Assembly (NCBI RefSeq): GCF_014841125.1
Contig: NZ_JACYTQ010000002.1
Span: forward strand, 62,001-126,000
DNA: 64,000 nt
Reading direction: 5' to 3'
Source: Echinicola arenosa
GTDB taxonomy: Bacteria; Bacteroidota; Bacteroidia; Cytophagales; Cyclobacteriaceae
The notes beneath the pieces are model-generated. The model had not been told where the DNA came from. It worked only from the letters and a program-made list of their open reading frames with translations, and did no database searches. Shown here piece after piece: positions 8,849 to 16,628 of the stretch; the stretch's first letter is position 1, and each line of letters begins with the position of its first letter. The position numbers and the translations under genes were made by a program.

Positions 8849-9685
8849 CTAATTTACATATTTAGCCACAAAGCTGTTTATCCGCTCTACATACCAACCT
8901 CCAAATCCTTTGCTATCAAACTGATGATGGAAACCTGTTAAATGTTCCCCTGGATATTGAACCACCTCACAATGATCACCAAGGATTCCTTGAAGAGCCA
9001 ATGCATCTTGATAGGTAGTGATGGTATCCTCAGAGGCAGCAAGCACCATTAGGGGGACATCTATTGAACGTATTGCTTTCTTATACTTCCTATACTTTTC
9101 TGGAAGTTTTAAAGCTTTATCCAGCGACTTGTAACGATCTATTATAGCCAAAGTATCTGTTACATAACCTTCCCCAATGATAAAATCTATTTTCTCCTTT
9201 ATATTGGGATATGCCCGAGAAGTAATGGTGGTTCCCATGGACATGGCCCAAACTCCTATTTTTTTACTCTTGAACTTTAATTCGACTGTGTTTATCACAG
9301 CTTCAAGATCCTTGGAAAACTCAGTATAGTAAAGGTAATCCGCCTTGATTTCGAAATCATCACTTTTCCCAAATCCTCTATAATCGAATGTAACTACAGT
9401 ATAACCTGCATTTGCCAGTATCCCTGCATAATAGACAAAATAGGACATGTTTCCTGCATCAGGATATGCTAAAATCAGTACCGTATCTTTATTATTCTCA
9501 GCCTTTGCTTCATAGATCCATGAATTTAGGCTGTAGCCATCTTCAGTAGTGATTTTAAGCTGCTCATAATCCCAATTAATAGAATCAGGGGTCATAAAAT
9601 ATTCTCGATCCGGCTTAATGGCAAAGGCATCATTCAAACAATAAAAGAGAAGGACAAAAATAAAGAGAGATGCTAAAGTTTTCAT
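8849..9685 (-). CDS. Secreted alpha/beta hydrolase
   Basis: A 278-residue protein with an N-terminal signal peptide (hydrophobic residues 3-20, A-F-A cleavage). The fold markers of alpha/beta hydrolases are present: G-Y-T-V-V-T-F-D-Y-R-G-F-G-K-S-D in the first half, a nucleophile elbow A-M-S-M-G-T with Ser at about residue 149 (Ala replaces the usual first Gly), a candidate acid in A-A-S-E-D, and a candidate His in G-E-H-L-T-G. The ATG at 9683-9685 is preferred to an upstream TTG because the signal peptide begins there. It resembles the BAAT/dienelactone-hydrolase-like group (FrsA/YqiA style). Substrate is unknown, and it shares no operon with its neighbours. Confidence 0.75.
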   Translation of the reverse strand: MKTLASLFIFVLLFYCLNDAFAIKPDREYFMTPDSINWDYEQLKITTEDGYSLNSWIYEAKAENNKDTVLILAYPDAGNMSYFVYYAGILANAGYTVVTFDYRGFGKSDDFEIKADYLYYTEFSKDLEAVINTVELKFKSKKIGVWAMSMGTTITSRAYPNIKEKIDFIIGEGYVTDTLAIIDRYKSLDKALKLPEKYRKYKKAIRSIDVPLMVLAASEDTITTYQDALALQGILGDHCEVVQYPGEHLTGFHHQFDSKGFGGWYVERINSFVAKYVN

Positions 9686-9793
9686 AATCAATTCTCAAGT
9701 ATTCCAACTATAAATAACTGGCTTTAAAAATTTGTTATTGATTCTATTAAAACAAAACTGCCCCTAATATAAAAATTTAATACTATTCCCTAT

Positions 9794-10099
9794 TTATTTC
9801 TTCATTGGTAATTCACCCAACCTCTCATAACACTCCTCCGCCAACTTACTTAACTCTTCGCCTAAACTGGAAATAGGATATTCTAGGCATCTATCCATAT
9901 AGCCCATATAAGTATCTAAAAAATCATTCTCCAAAGGTTCTGCAACTTCCATCAGTCGCTTGACCAAATCCCTAATACCCAGATGATGGCGATGGCCAGC
10001 ATCCAAGTCCAAATTATCCAAGCCTTTAATCAGCTGATTATGCTTAAGATCTCGAAGGATCAATTCTATGATAAGCTCGTCTTTTTGAATATTGATCAT
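9794..10099 (-). CDS. Hypothetical protein in XRE operon
   Basis: About 101 residues, predicted all-helical and acidic, with a C-rich acidic second half (L-A-E-E-C-Y-E-R-L-G-E-L). I do not recognise the family. The ATG at 10097-10099 lies 16 bases after the end of the XRE gene; a TTG at 10121-10123 would give 109 residues overlapping that gene by eight bases. The tight spacing shows the two form one operon, so it may be a partner of the regulator, but this is inference. Confidence 0.6.
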   Translation of the reverse strand: MINIQKDELIIELILRDLKHNQLIKGLDNLDLDAGHRHHLGIRDLVKRLMEVAEPLENDFLDTYMGYMDRCLEYPISSLGEELSKLAEECYERLGELPMKK

Positions 10100-10115
10100 A
10101 ATGCTCTTATTAAGT

Positions 10116-10502
10116 TTAAACAATAGCCTCCTTTATCAGGCTTTTTAAAGTATCATTACTGTCTTTGAGTTCGCGGAGTATTTCGAGTAAGGCATCAAAC
10201 TGCTTGCTATCCATTTGAACTTTTCTTTTTTCGAGTTCATAAAAATACTCAATCAGCTGTCCCGGCCTAATGGTCAATACATGAATGGGATCAACCTGTA
10301 CATAATCAGCATATCTTTTAATCAACTCCACGGTGATTTTGGTTTCCCCACGTTCATACTTGGTATAAGCGGCCTCGCTGATTCCTAAATGGAAAGCAAG
10401 CTCAATGGCCTTAACCCCCCTCAGTTTTCTATAGTTCATCATATTTTGTCCTATTGATTGATTATCAAGGAGCGCTTCTTTAAATTGGCTTAGATCATTC
10501 AT
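10116..10502 (-). CDS. XRE-family DNA-binding protein with C-terminal helical tail
   Basis: A 128-residue protein. The helix-turn-helix lies at about residues 20-75: N-Y-R-K-L-R-G-V-K-A-I-E-L-A-F-H-L-G-I-S, then E-A-A-Y-T-K-Y-E-R-G-E-T-K-I-T. The C-terminal 45 residues form a charged helix (E-L-E-K-R-K-V-Q-M-D) likely used for dimerisation or partner binding. It is the first gene of a two-gene operon. Targets are unknown; the 540-bp stretch upstream of it contains no recognisable target gene. Confidence 0.8.
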   Translation of the reverse strand: MNDLSQFKEALLDNQSIGQNMMNYRKLRGVKAIELAFHLGISEAAYTKYERGETKITVELIKRYADYVQVDPIHVLTIRPGQLIEYFYELEKRKVQMDSKQFDALLEILRELKDSNDTLKSLIKEAIV

Positions 10503-11044
10503 ACCTGTTATGTTTAAAAAGGATTATGACTACAAATACAATTTCTTCAACCTCCCATTTCTAAACTATTCCTACAGGAATATCTTATTCCTTCATTCCT
10601 TTTTGGCTCTAAATGAATTAGAAAATCACCTTGCTAAAATCTGAAGGGAATTACTCAAACATATAGATAGATGATCCGCCTTGCATATATTGAGCGTTAA
10701 GAAATTAAAGAAGAGGGTAAGCAAAAAGGCAGGCATGTTTGACGCAATGGAGATCAAAATGGCAGTAGGCTATATATCAGGAGGAGTTTGCCTGCATGTG
10801 GGCTGGCTTTAATTTTAGCTCAATAGATGCATAGCGGCGGGTTTTTTGGGTTACTTTTTTGACCTGCAGCAAAAAAGTAACAAAGTATGAGAAGCTTATT
10901 AGGGTAAAATTATACCAATAAATCAACTTCAGAAAATCCTATAAATCATAAGAAAACAGCTTTTCCAACCATTTATAAAAACACATTTCCCAAATTCCAC
11001 CAATTTCCTTAACTTGTCTTTTAGTTTTTTAATAGCCAAGACTT
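10503..11044. repeat. Gene-free stretch with a perfect 12-bp hairpin
   Basis: No gene could be supported. GTTACTTTTTTG (10850-10861) and CAAAAAAGTAAC (10870-10881) form a perfect 12-bp stem around an eight-base loop; its T and A runs would let it act as a terminator on either strand. Upstream, GCAGGCATG (10731-10739) is partly mirrored by GCCTGCATG (10789-10797). Read on the minus strand the stretch gives peptide-like but repeatedly interrupted frames, which suggests a decayed repeat element rather than a gene. Promoters for both flanking XRE genes must lie at its ends. Confidence 0.4.
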
Positions 11045-11470
11045 ATGACCAATTCAGCTGCACGAAATATCCATCAGGGACGCAATATCAAACGCTTTAG
11101 GGAAATGCTGGGCATCAAGCAGGATGCCTTGGCCCACGAACTGGGAGAAGAATGGTCCCAAAAGAAAATCAGCCTACTGGAACAAAAAGAAAGCATAGAA
11201 GAAAATATCCTAAAGCAGGTGGCAGAAATTCTCCATATTCCTGTTGAGGCCATCCAGAACTTTGATGAAGAACAGGCAGTGAATATTATTTCAAATACAT
11301 TTTCTAGTCACGACACTTCAACACTAAATGCCGTAAATCCTCACTGTACCTTTAACCCGATTGATAAAATTGTACAGTTATATGATGAAAAAATTGAATT
11401 GTATGAAAGAATACTAAAGGAAAAGGATGAAATGATGGCGAGGCTGGAGAAGTTGATTAACAATAAGTAA
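11045..11470 (+). CDS. XRE-family regulator with C-terminal coiled coil
   Basis: The 141-residue protein has an XRE helix-turn-helix at about residues 10-70 (I-K-R-F-R-E-M-L-G-I-K-Q-D-A-L-A-H-E-L-G, then K-K-I-S-L-L-E-Q-K-E), a middle linker rich in Ser/Asn, and a C-terminal charged helix (Y-D-E-K-I-E-L-Y-E-R-I-L-K-E-K-D) with heptad character. This layout is common for small XRE proteins in Bacteroidota whose function is unknown. The hydrolase gene downstream begins 37 bases after its stop, so the two may be co-transcribed. Confidence 0.8.
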   Translation: MTNSAARNIHQGRNIKRFREMLGIKQDALAHELGEEWSQKKISLLEQKESIEENILKQVAEILHIPVEAIQNFDEEQAVNIISNTFSSHDTSTLNAVNPHCTFNPIDKIVQLYDEKIELYERILKEKDEMMARLEKLINNK

Positions 11471-11507
11471 CTAATCCTTACAATTAACGAACTCCAAACT
11501 TTTAAGC

Positions 11508-12791
11508 ATGCATCTTTTTAAATCAAGGGCGGTATTTTTGACCGTCATATATTTTTCCCTTTTCTCATCCCTACATGCTCAAAACATTGAAACCTATGTT
11601 AAGAACAATCTAACCCCCATTAACTCCATTGATCCCAAAACCAATGATTACAGGGAATTAGAAAAACTTGGGGAGGCCATCGGTGATTCAAAAATAGTTA
11701 TGCTTGGAGAGCAGGACCACGGTGACGCACCTGCCTTTCTCGCTAAAACCAAAATCATAAAATATCTTCGTGAAAAGAAAGGATTTAATGTAATCGCATT
11801 TGAAAGTGACTTTTATGGATTAACCAAAGGATGGGAAGAAGTTCCAAAGAAACCTGATTCGATCTATCAATTTTTAAAAGCCAATATTTATCCTCTCTGG
11901 ACAAAAAGCGATGCTTTTGAATACCTACTTAAAGAATATATCCCGGAAAGCTACCAAACTCCTAAACCTTTGCAATTAGCGGGTTTTGATAACCAGCTTA
12001 TTCTAGATTACTCTTACTTTCATCTTGTAAAAAACTTAGATGGATACCTTAAGCAGCAAGGATGGCATAACACCTTATTTTCAGGTAAAGAGTATCAAGA
12101 TTTCCTAGAATCTGTTCGTGCATTGATAGCCAAAGCCAGAGAGAAAATTGATTTTAGTAAGGATATGCACAAAACTTTAAAAAATGGACTAGCCCGAATA
12201 TCCGATGAACAAAAAAAGATTGACGGCAAGTCCTATTGGGCTTTAGTCATTCAAAACCTTATCTCCTACAACCTAAATTCAAATGAGATTAGAGATAAAG
12301 CCATGGCTGATAATCTTAGGTTTTTAGTAACACAAAAATACAAAGATGAAAAGATCATTGTTTGGGCAGCCAATAGCCATATCATGAAATATACCGACCT
12401 TTTGAACAGCGATAAAAAGGACTTTGGTCAAGTTATATGGAAAAATATGGGAACTGACTTTACAAATGATCCTTCATTATCTCAAACCACTTATGTTTTA
12501 GGATTTACTTCCAAAGAAGGTACCGCGGGCAGATTGGGAACAAGTCCTTTTCCGATACAAAGCCCTCATAAAAAAGGGCTAGAAAATTGGATACCTGATA
12601 ACTTAAATTATTGTTTCATAGATTTTGAAGACTATAATGCAAAGTTCAACAACCCCAATTCACCATTTCTGATGAAAGGTCCAATGCATTTTACCGTCCC
12701 TAAAAAAGTGGTTAAAATTCCTTGGAACAAGGTGTATGACGGCATTTTTTACATTAAAACCATGTATCCTACCAAAAGAGTATCAGAATGA
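11508..12791 (+). CDS. Erythromycin-esterase-like hydrolase, exported
   Basis: A 427-residue protein with an N-terminal signal peptide (S-S-L-H-A-Q). It shows the erythromycin-esterase family signature: M-L-G-E-Q-D-H-G-D with the catalytic-type His at about residue 71, F-E-S-D-F-Y-G around residue 98, and later A-A-N-S-H-I-M-K for the second conserved His. EreA/EreB of this superfamily open macrolide lactones, but many members in environmental Bacteroidota act on other substrates or are uncharacterised, so resistance should not be assumed. Export to the periplasm and the lack of other resistance genes nearby argue for a different role. It follows the XRE gene closely. Confidence 0.8.
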   Translation: MHLFKSRAVFLTVIYFSLFSSLHAQNIETYVKNNLTPINSIDPKTNDYRELEKLGEAIGDSKIVMLGEQDHGDAPAFLAKTKIIKYLREKKGFNVIAFESDFYGLTKGWEEVPKKPDSIYQFLKANIYPLWTKSDAFEYLLKEYIPESYQTPKPLQLAGFDNQLILDYSYFHLVKNLDGYLKQQGWHNTLFSGKEYQDFLESVRALIAKAREKIDFSKDMHKTLKNGLARISDEQKKIDGKSYWALVIQNLISYNLNSNEIRDKAMADNLRFLVTQKYKDEKIIVWAANSHIMKYTDLLNSDKKDFGQVIWKNMGTDFTNDPSLSQTTYVLGFTSKEGTAGRLGTSPFPIQSPHKKGLENWIPDNLNYCFIDFEDYNAKFNNPNSPFLMKGPMHFTVPKKVVKIPWNKVYDGIFYIKTMYPTKRVSE

Positions 12792-12862
12792 TGCTATACC
12801 TCAGTATTTAGATCAAAAAAATCAGCAACTCTTGTTTCTACAGAATAAATTATCCACTTAGA

Positions 12863-12896
12863 GAATTTTCTAGCACCTAGTTAAAAATGAACTTCC
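12863..12896 (+). repeat. 34-bp leader repeat, copy 1
   Basis: This 34-bp segment recurs at 14005-14038 with only three mismatches. Both copies lie just upstream of a gene on the plus strand (40 and 29 bases before the start codon), so it is probably a shared promoter or 5' leader carried along in a local duplication. Confidence 0.65.
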
Positions 12897-12935
12897 TTCA
12901 GCGGGGAGAGTTTATGTCAATAAAATATTACAATC

Positions 12936-13403
12936 ATGAAATTAATACTAAATCTGCTAATACTGCTCACGACAATTGCAATTAATAACGTACATGCTCA
13001 ATCAAGTGTCCCTGATACATATCAATTGGTTAAAGGTGGTAAATCATATCCTAAAATAAATTTGTATTTATTTTATAATCCTGATCATGGATGGACAAAG
13101 GATACAATAAACAATAAAACCGTTTTTAAAAATGGGAAAGACCTTTTCAGTTTAGCCCCATCGAAAACACAAGGAATAGAAATCAGTGAAGATGAATACG
13201 ACGAGATTGAATTCACCAACGTTAAAAATTTATATGAAATAGAAAGTTTGGAAATAAACAAAAGGTCTGAACAGATAGAGAAAACCGAAAAAAGGAAATT
13301 AATCCCTCAACTGGATCATCGTGTATTGAAACTACATTTGATTAAAGAATACAATGGTTCTTATTATGTCTATATTGTAGATTGGACTTCCCTTACTTAT
13401 TAG
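12936..13403 (+). CDS. Exported hypothetical protein
   Basis: 155 residues, beginning with a clear signal peptide (L-I-L-N-L-L-I-L-L-T-T-I-A-I, cleavage near V-H-A-Q-S). The mature part is predicted beta-rich and acidic (E-I-S-E-D-E-Y-D-E-I-E). I do not recognise the family. It carries the same 34-bp upstream repeat as the hypothetical gene at 14067, so the two may be controlled alike. Confidence 0.65.
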   Translation: MKLILNLLILLTTIAINNVHAQSSVPDTYQLVKGGKSYPKINLYLFYNPDHGWTKDTINNKTVFKNGKDLFSLAPSKTQGIEISEDEYDEIEFTNVKNLYEIESLEINKRSEQIEKTEKRKLIPQLDHRVLKLHLIKEYNGSYYVYIVDWTSLTY

Positions 13404-13467
13404 ACCAGTTCAAACCTATTCTTCTAATCCTTTTTACGTTTCTTACTTTTCTTCTTTGGAATTCCCC

Positions 13468-13746
13468 CTACCTCCACAGTATCAGGAATAGGCCTAAGCA
13501 GCAAATTAAGAATATCAATGGTGCCACCAACAATTTGATGACTAAGGTCAATTTCTTTTCGATCTTTTGTTGCTGTTCGTGCTGGTGTTGAAGCTCCATT
13601 TTTATCACCTCCAGTTTAGAATTCATTTTGACCCCGCACTGATTATTGGTATCGATCTGATCGTTCTGCCTGTCCAGCTTTCTGCTGATGTGCAGGAGAC
13701 TGTCCTGTATCTTGGGAATGTACCCCAGGCTGGGTGTAATTTGCAA
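13468..13746 (-). CDS. Small coiled-coil protein with C-terminal membrane anchor
   Basis: Ninety-two codons. Residues about 13-70 are heptad-like and rich in Gln/Lys/Glu (I-S-R-K-L-D-R-Q-N-D-Q-I), followed by one strong hydrophobic helix (V-A-P-L-I-F-L-I-C-C-L-G-L-F-L-I-L) at the C-terminus, a tail-anchored plan. The start is uncertain: the first possible codon is a TTG inside a palindrome (13732-13754), and an ATG at 13624-13626 would give only 52 residues. No family recognised. It has no neighbour on its strand. Confidence 0.45.
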   Translation of the reverse strand: MQITPSLGYIPKIQDSLLHISRKLDRQNDQIDTNNQCGVKMNSKLEVIKMELQHQHEQQQKIEKKLTLVIKLLVAPLIFLICCLGLFLILWR

Positions 13747-13875
13747 TTACACCCTTCTATCTCTACCAATTTGTAATTGGCTTTTTCAAAACAAAGGTAC
13801 TACGAAAGCCATATCTTTAAATCACTGAATTGCAAATTCAAAGGGATATTAGGGTGTAGTCACAGACATACACCC
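13732..13875. repeat. REP-like palindrome cluster
   Basis: Two GGGTGTA...TACACCC palindromes lie at 13732-13754 and 13852-13875, the first perfect over 11-bp arms (GGGTGTAATTT). Between them is a near-palindrome GAATTGCAAATTC (13827-13839). The same two motif types occur together at 27807-27853. No transposase gene is nearby. Confidence 0.6.
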
Positions 13876-14004
13876 AGGCCAACGTCTATTCTACGGCTAG
13901 GGGGAGAACAATAACCTTAAATTGTATGGCTTTGTGCACCATTGCGGTTACGCATTCAAAAACGACCGCTATCCAAGTGGCATGTCATAAAATATTCTTC
14001 AGAC
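13876..14004. other. Remainder of the gene-free stretch before the 14067 gene
   Basis: Together with the palindrome cluster this completes a 320-bp gap. I see only a short inverted repeat around GCGGTTACGC / CGACCGC (near 13944-13972) and no coding frame. The 34-bp leader repeat follows directly. Confidence 0.35.
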
Positions 14005-14038
14005 GAATTTTCTAGTTCCTGGTTAAAAATGAACTTCC
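14005..14038 (+). repeat. 34-bp leader repeat, copy 2
   Basis: Matches 12863-12896 at 31 of 34 positions, ending in TTAAAAATGAACTTCC in both. It ends 28 bases before the next start codon. Confidence 0.65.
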
Positions 14039-14066
14039 CCCCATGTTTCATCTAAACTTTTAAGCT

Positions 14067-14714
14067 ATGCTAGTGATCAATAATTTCAATACAGGAAATA
14101 ATAGTCGGACCATTATTGCCGATCAGGTTTTTGCCACAGATGAGGAGATCTATATCCCCTCACTCCTTTCCCAATCCGAGAAAGAAGATTTACCCGCCTT
14201 TTTCACCCATTTTTTCACGCAACAATATGCCTTACCAGAAGCCAGGGCTGCTTTGGGTGCCTTATCCATAAAAATTATTCATGGGGGACTGGTTACTTAT
14301 TGGGAATCTGTAAGCCATGCATTTAATTTTAAGCAGGATTTCGCCAAGCTGATTGAAGCGGCATTTCTGATTTCACAAGAAAACCACCCACACTTGAAGG
14401 TAAAAACCATCTCAAAAACCAATCTTGTCCCCAAACACATTTTAAAAAAGAGCAGAAAGCTTTCCCATATCCTGCCCTATTTACCTTATTCCACCGACCC
14501 GAAAGATTCCTTAGATCCACTCCTTAACCTAAAGATGCTTTTTATCGACCCAAAACCTAAAAAACTACTCACTGTATTAAATGAATGGAGCCTTTGCACC
14601 TTAGGGGACTTAAAGCCTTCCTTTGAGTTAAAAAGCGACCATTATTTTTATGATATGGTATTTCATCTGGTTTTGGATGCTTGCCATTTGATTTATGTAA
14701 GAAGTGAGGATTAG
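14067..14714 (+). CDS. Hypothetical protein upstream of hipBST-type operon
   Basis: 215 residues, soluble, predicted mainly helical, no signal peptide, no motif I recognise. The N-terminal half contains S-Q-S-E-K-E-D-L-P-A-F-F-T-H-F-F-T and E-A-R-A-A-L-G-A-L; the C-terminal half a basic patch (K-K-S-R-K-L) and a His/Tyr-rich end. The last eight codons and the following 150 bases reappear, diverged, at 17180, so the 3' end of this gene took part in a local duplication with the hip control region. Function unknown. Confidence 0.6.
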   Translation: MLVINNFNTGNNSRTIIADQVFATDEEIYIPSLLSQSEKEDLPAFFTHFFTQQYALPEARAALGALSIKIIHGGLVTYWESVSHAFNFKQDFAKLIEAAFLISQENHPHLKVKTISKTNLVPKHILKKSRKLSHILPYLPYSTDPKDSLDPLLNLKMLFIDPKPKKLLTVLNEWSLCTLGDLKPSFELKSDHYFYDMVFHLVLDACHLIYVRSED

Positions 14715-14866
14715 TAGAAATATCCCCTTTCTTAATTGAATGTACCAATCAATAATTATCAAAACACACATTATTTTTCATATTATACTATGAAAAACAC
14801 TAACCTATCCCATAAAACTATTAGGAAACACATTTATTTTCACACTATAATGTGATTTATATTGAT
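14692..14866 (+). repeat. Gene-tail plus hip control region, copy A
   Basis: Aligns by eye over its whole length with 17180-17356 (copy B). The final 26 bases (14841-14866 and 17331-17356) are identical and include the CACACTATAATGTG palindrome. The upstream palindrome with arms TTTTTCA/TGAAAAA is present in both, and both begin with the end of a coding sequence reading TTATGT(A/G)AG. Confidence 0.75.
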
Positions 14867-14914
14867 TTACAATTGACTTTTTGCTATTTTTATCAAAAAT
14901 CACATTATAATGAC
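14774..14914 (+). promoter_or_regulatory. Three operator-like palindromes in front of hipB
   Basis: O1 is at 14774-14797 (arms TTTTTCA and TGAAAAA around TATTATACTA). O2 is CACACTATAATGTG at 14841-14854. O3 is CACATTATAATG at 14901-14912 and runs into the start codon. Their centres are about 62 and 60 bases apart, close to six helical turns. HipB proteins are known to bind several palindromes in their own promoter and loop or block it, so these are the obvious autoregulation sites (inference). O2 and O3 also contain TATAAT. Confidence 0.65.
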
Positions 14915-15125
14915 AATTAATGAGATAGGAAATAGCATTAGGGAGCGTCGCAAAATGTTGTCTATAACCCAACCAGACCTAGCGGAAATGGCCCAAATCA
15001 GCATCAACACCCTCTACAAAATCGAAAGAGGTGAGGCAAACCCTTCGGTAAGGGTCTTGAACAAAATTGCCAATATCCTGGGACTGGAAATTTCAATAGC
15101 TGTCAAAAAAGTAACTGATCGATGA
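14910..15125 (+). CDS. hipB: HipB-like XRE antitoxin/repressor of a HipBST-type module
   Basis: A 71-residue protein that is almost entirely an XRE helix-turn-helix (residues 5-65: S-I-R-E-R-R-K-M-L-S-I-T-Q-P-D-L-A, then S-I-N-T-L-Y-K-I-E-R-G-E-A-N-P-S-V-R-V-L). HipB proteins repress their operon and, with the other subunits, hold the toxin kinase. The start codon overlaps palindrome O3, leaving no room for a ribosome binding site, so the message may be leaderless or weakly translated. Its stop overlaps the next start by four bases (ATGA). Symbol assigned by gene order and domain, not by a database match. Confidence 0.85.
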   Translation: MTINEIGNSIRERRKMLSITQPDLAEMAQISINTLYKIERGEANPSVRVLNKIANILGLEISIAVKKVTDR

Positions 15126-15451
15126 AAAGGGCCAAGGTATTAAGAAACGGGGAATTGGTAGGCTGGCTGACCAAGGAAGGCCCCGAAAAGTACACCTTTT
15201 CATATGACCAGACCTGGTTTGATGATCCCCAAAAACCTGCGCTTAGCCTTACTTTGCCCAAAAGCCAAAAAGATTATCGATCAGAACACCTATTTCCTTT
15301 CTTTTTCAATATGCTTTCCGAAGGTGTAAACTTAAAGCTCCAAGCCCGTGAATACCAGATTGATGAATCCGATTACTTCGGACTTTTATTGTGCACCGCT
15401 GACAAAGAAACCATTGGTCCCATCACTGTCCACCCCATAAATGAACCATGA
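15122..15451 (+). CDS. hipS: HipS-like antitoxin (split HipA N-subdomain)
   Basis: 109 residues matching the N-terminal subdomain of HipA as a free protein: R-N-G-E-L-V-G-W-L, Y-T-F-S-Y, S-L-T-L-P, then L-F-P-F-F-F-N-M-L-S-E-G near residue 65. In canonical HipA this is the first ~110 residues of a 430-residue kinase. In HipBST systems it is separate and, as HipS, is the true antitoxin that inhibits the kinase. Four-base overlaps at both ends (15122-15125 with hipB, 15448-15451 with hipT) indicate tight translational coupling and equal dosing of the three subunits. Confidence 0.85.
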   Translation: MKRAKVLRNGELVGWLTKEGPEKYTFSYDQTWFDDPQKPALSLTLPKSQKDYRSEHLFPFFFNMLSEGVNLKLQAREYQIDESDYFGLLLCTADKETIGPITVHPINEP

Positions 15452-16467
15452 TTAAGATTACAAACTGCCCTGGCACACTAGCACCCGATCACAAGACTTA
15501 TAGTACCCGATGTATCAGGCATATGTTTGAAGGTAAAAAAACAAGCCATTTTTTACCTTACCAGAGCCATCTGTCCAATAATGATCAGGAAATGGCAGCC
15601 TTGATGGATAACCGGAAACGGATATCCATTTCCGGAGTCCAAGAAAAATTATCTGTGATTTTGGATAAAGGAGTAATCCGCTTGACCAAAGCAGGTGAAC
15701 AGGGCACTTATATCCTTAAACCAATCCCTAGAGATTTGGAAAGAGTGGACCAGGTTCCCGCAAATGAACACCTGACCATGCAGATCGCCAAGCAAGTGTA
15801 TGGATTGACAACCGCCGAAAATGCCTTGATATTCTTTCAAAATGGAGAACCCGCATATCTCACCAAAAGGTTTGATGTATTGAATAACGGAAGAAAATTA
15901 GGGATAGAGGATTTTGCCACACTAGCGGGTAAAACAAAGGAAACCGATGGTGATGAATTCAAATACAATTACAGTTATGAGGGTATTGGAGACCTCATTA
16001 AACAATATGCCGCTGCTGCTCCCATAGCTTTGGAAAACTTCTATAAATTGGTATTGTTCAATTTCCTGTTTTCCAATGGAGATGCCCACCTGAAAAACTT
16101 TAGCCTTTTAGAAACCCCTGCAGGAGATTACCAATTGAGTCCTGCCTATGACCTGACAAATTCCCGACTCCATGTAAAAGATCCAGAACTCGCCCTAAAG
16201 GATGGACTTTTCAAGAACGATTATGAGACCGAAAGCTACAAAGCCAATGGGTTTTATGCGTACGATGATTTCCTTGAATTTGGAATAAGGATAGGAGTTC
16301 TAAAAACAAGGGCACTGAAGATTTTAGGGGATTTTAAAACCGAACAAGAAGAGGTTGCAACCTTAATTTCCAGAAGTTTTCTGGGGGAAGATGCGAAACA
16401 AATCTATTTGCAAACCTATCAAAAACGATTAAGCTCCCTCAATTACTCATTTAGCAACAACATCTAA
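15448..16467 (+). CDS. hipT: HipT-like Ser/Thr kinase toxin (split HipA)
   Basis: A 339-residue HipA-fold kinase lacking the N-subdomain. The glycine-rich flexible loop reads I-S-I-S-G-V-Q-E-K with Ser60 and Ser62, the S-I-S pattern in which E. coli HipT is autophosphorylated at two serines. The catalytic loop N-G-D-A-H-L-K-N has Asp212 and the metal site Y-D-L has Asp235. E. coli HipT phosphorylates tryptophanyl-tRNA synthetase and stops growth; whether the target is the same here is unknown. All catalytic residues are present, so the toxin looks intact. A Zn-ribbon-like N-terminal C-P-G...C pattern at residues 7-22 is also typical of this branch. Confidence 0.88.
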   Translation: MIKITNCPGTLAPDHKTYSTRCIRHMFEGKKTSHFLPYQSHLSNNDQEMAALMDNRKRISISGVQEKLSVILDKGVIRLTKAGEQGTYILKPIPRDLERVDQVPANEHLTMQIAKQVYGLTTAENALIFFQNGEPAYLTKRFDVLNNGRKLGIEDFATLAGKTKETDGDEFKYNYSYEGIGDLIKQYAAAAPIALENFYKLVLFNFLFSNGDAHLKNFSLLETPAGDYQLSPAYDLTNSRLHVKDPELALKDGLFKNDYETESYKANGFYAYDDFLEFGIRIGVLKTRALKILGDFKTEQEEVATLISRSFLGEDAKQIYLQTYQKRLSSLNYSFSNNI

Positions 16468-16628
16468 CAATTCACCATTCTCTTCCACTTACTTACTTAA
16501 ACCCGCATCTTGGGAATGTAGCCTAAGAACTCGAGTTGTTTTTTTGATCATTGCTCCACCATAAAAGGCCCCATCCATTTTCCTTTAATCGAACACGATG
16601 GTCCGCTAAGATTTATTTAATTTTAAGC

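Noticed and set aside
11508-12791. Macrolide resistance determinant
   Set aside because: The protein belongs to the erythromycin esterase superfamily, but the family is broad, the protein is exported and there is no resistance context, so no resistance claim is made.
16500-16535. Similarity of CATCTTGGGAATGTA at about 16507 to the start of the small gene at 13708-13724
   Set aside because: Only about 14 bases match; not enough to claim a duplicated gene start.
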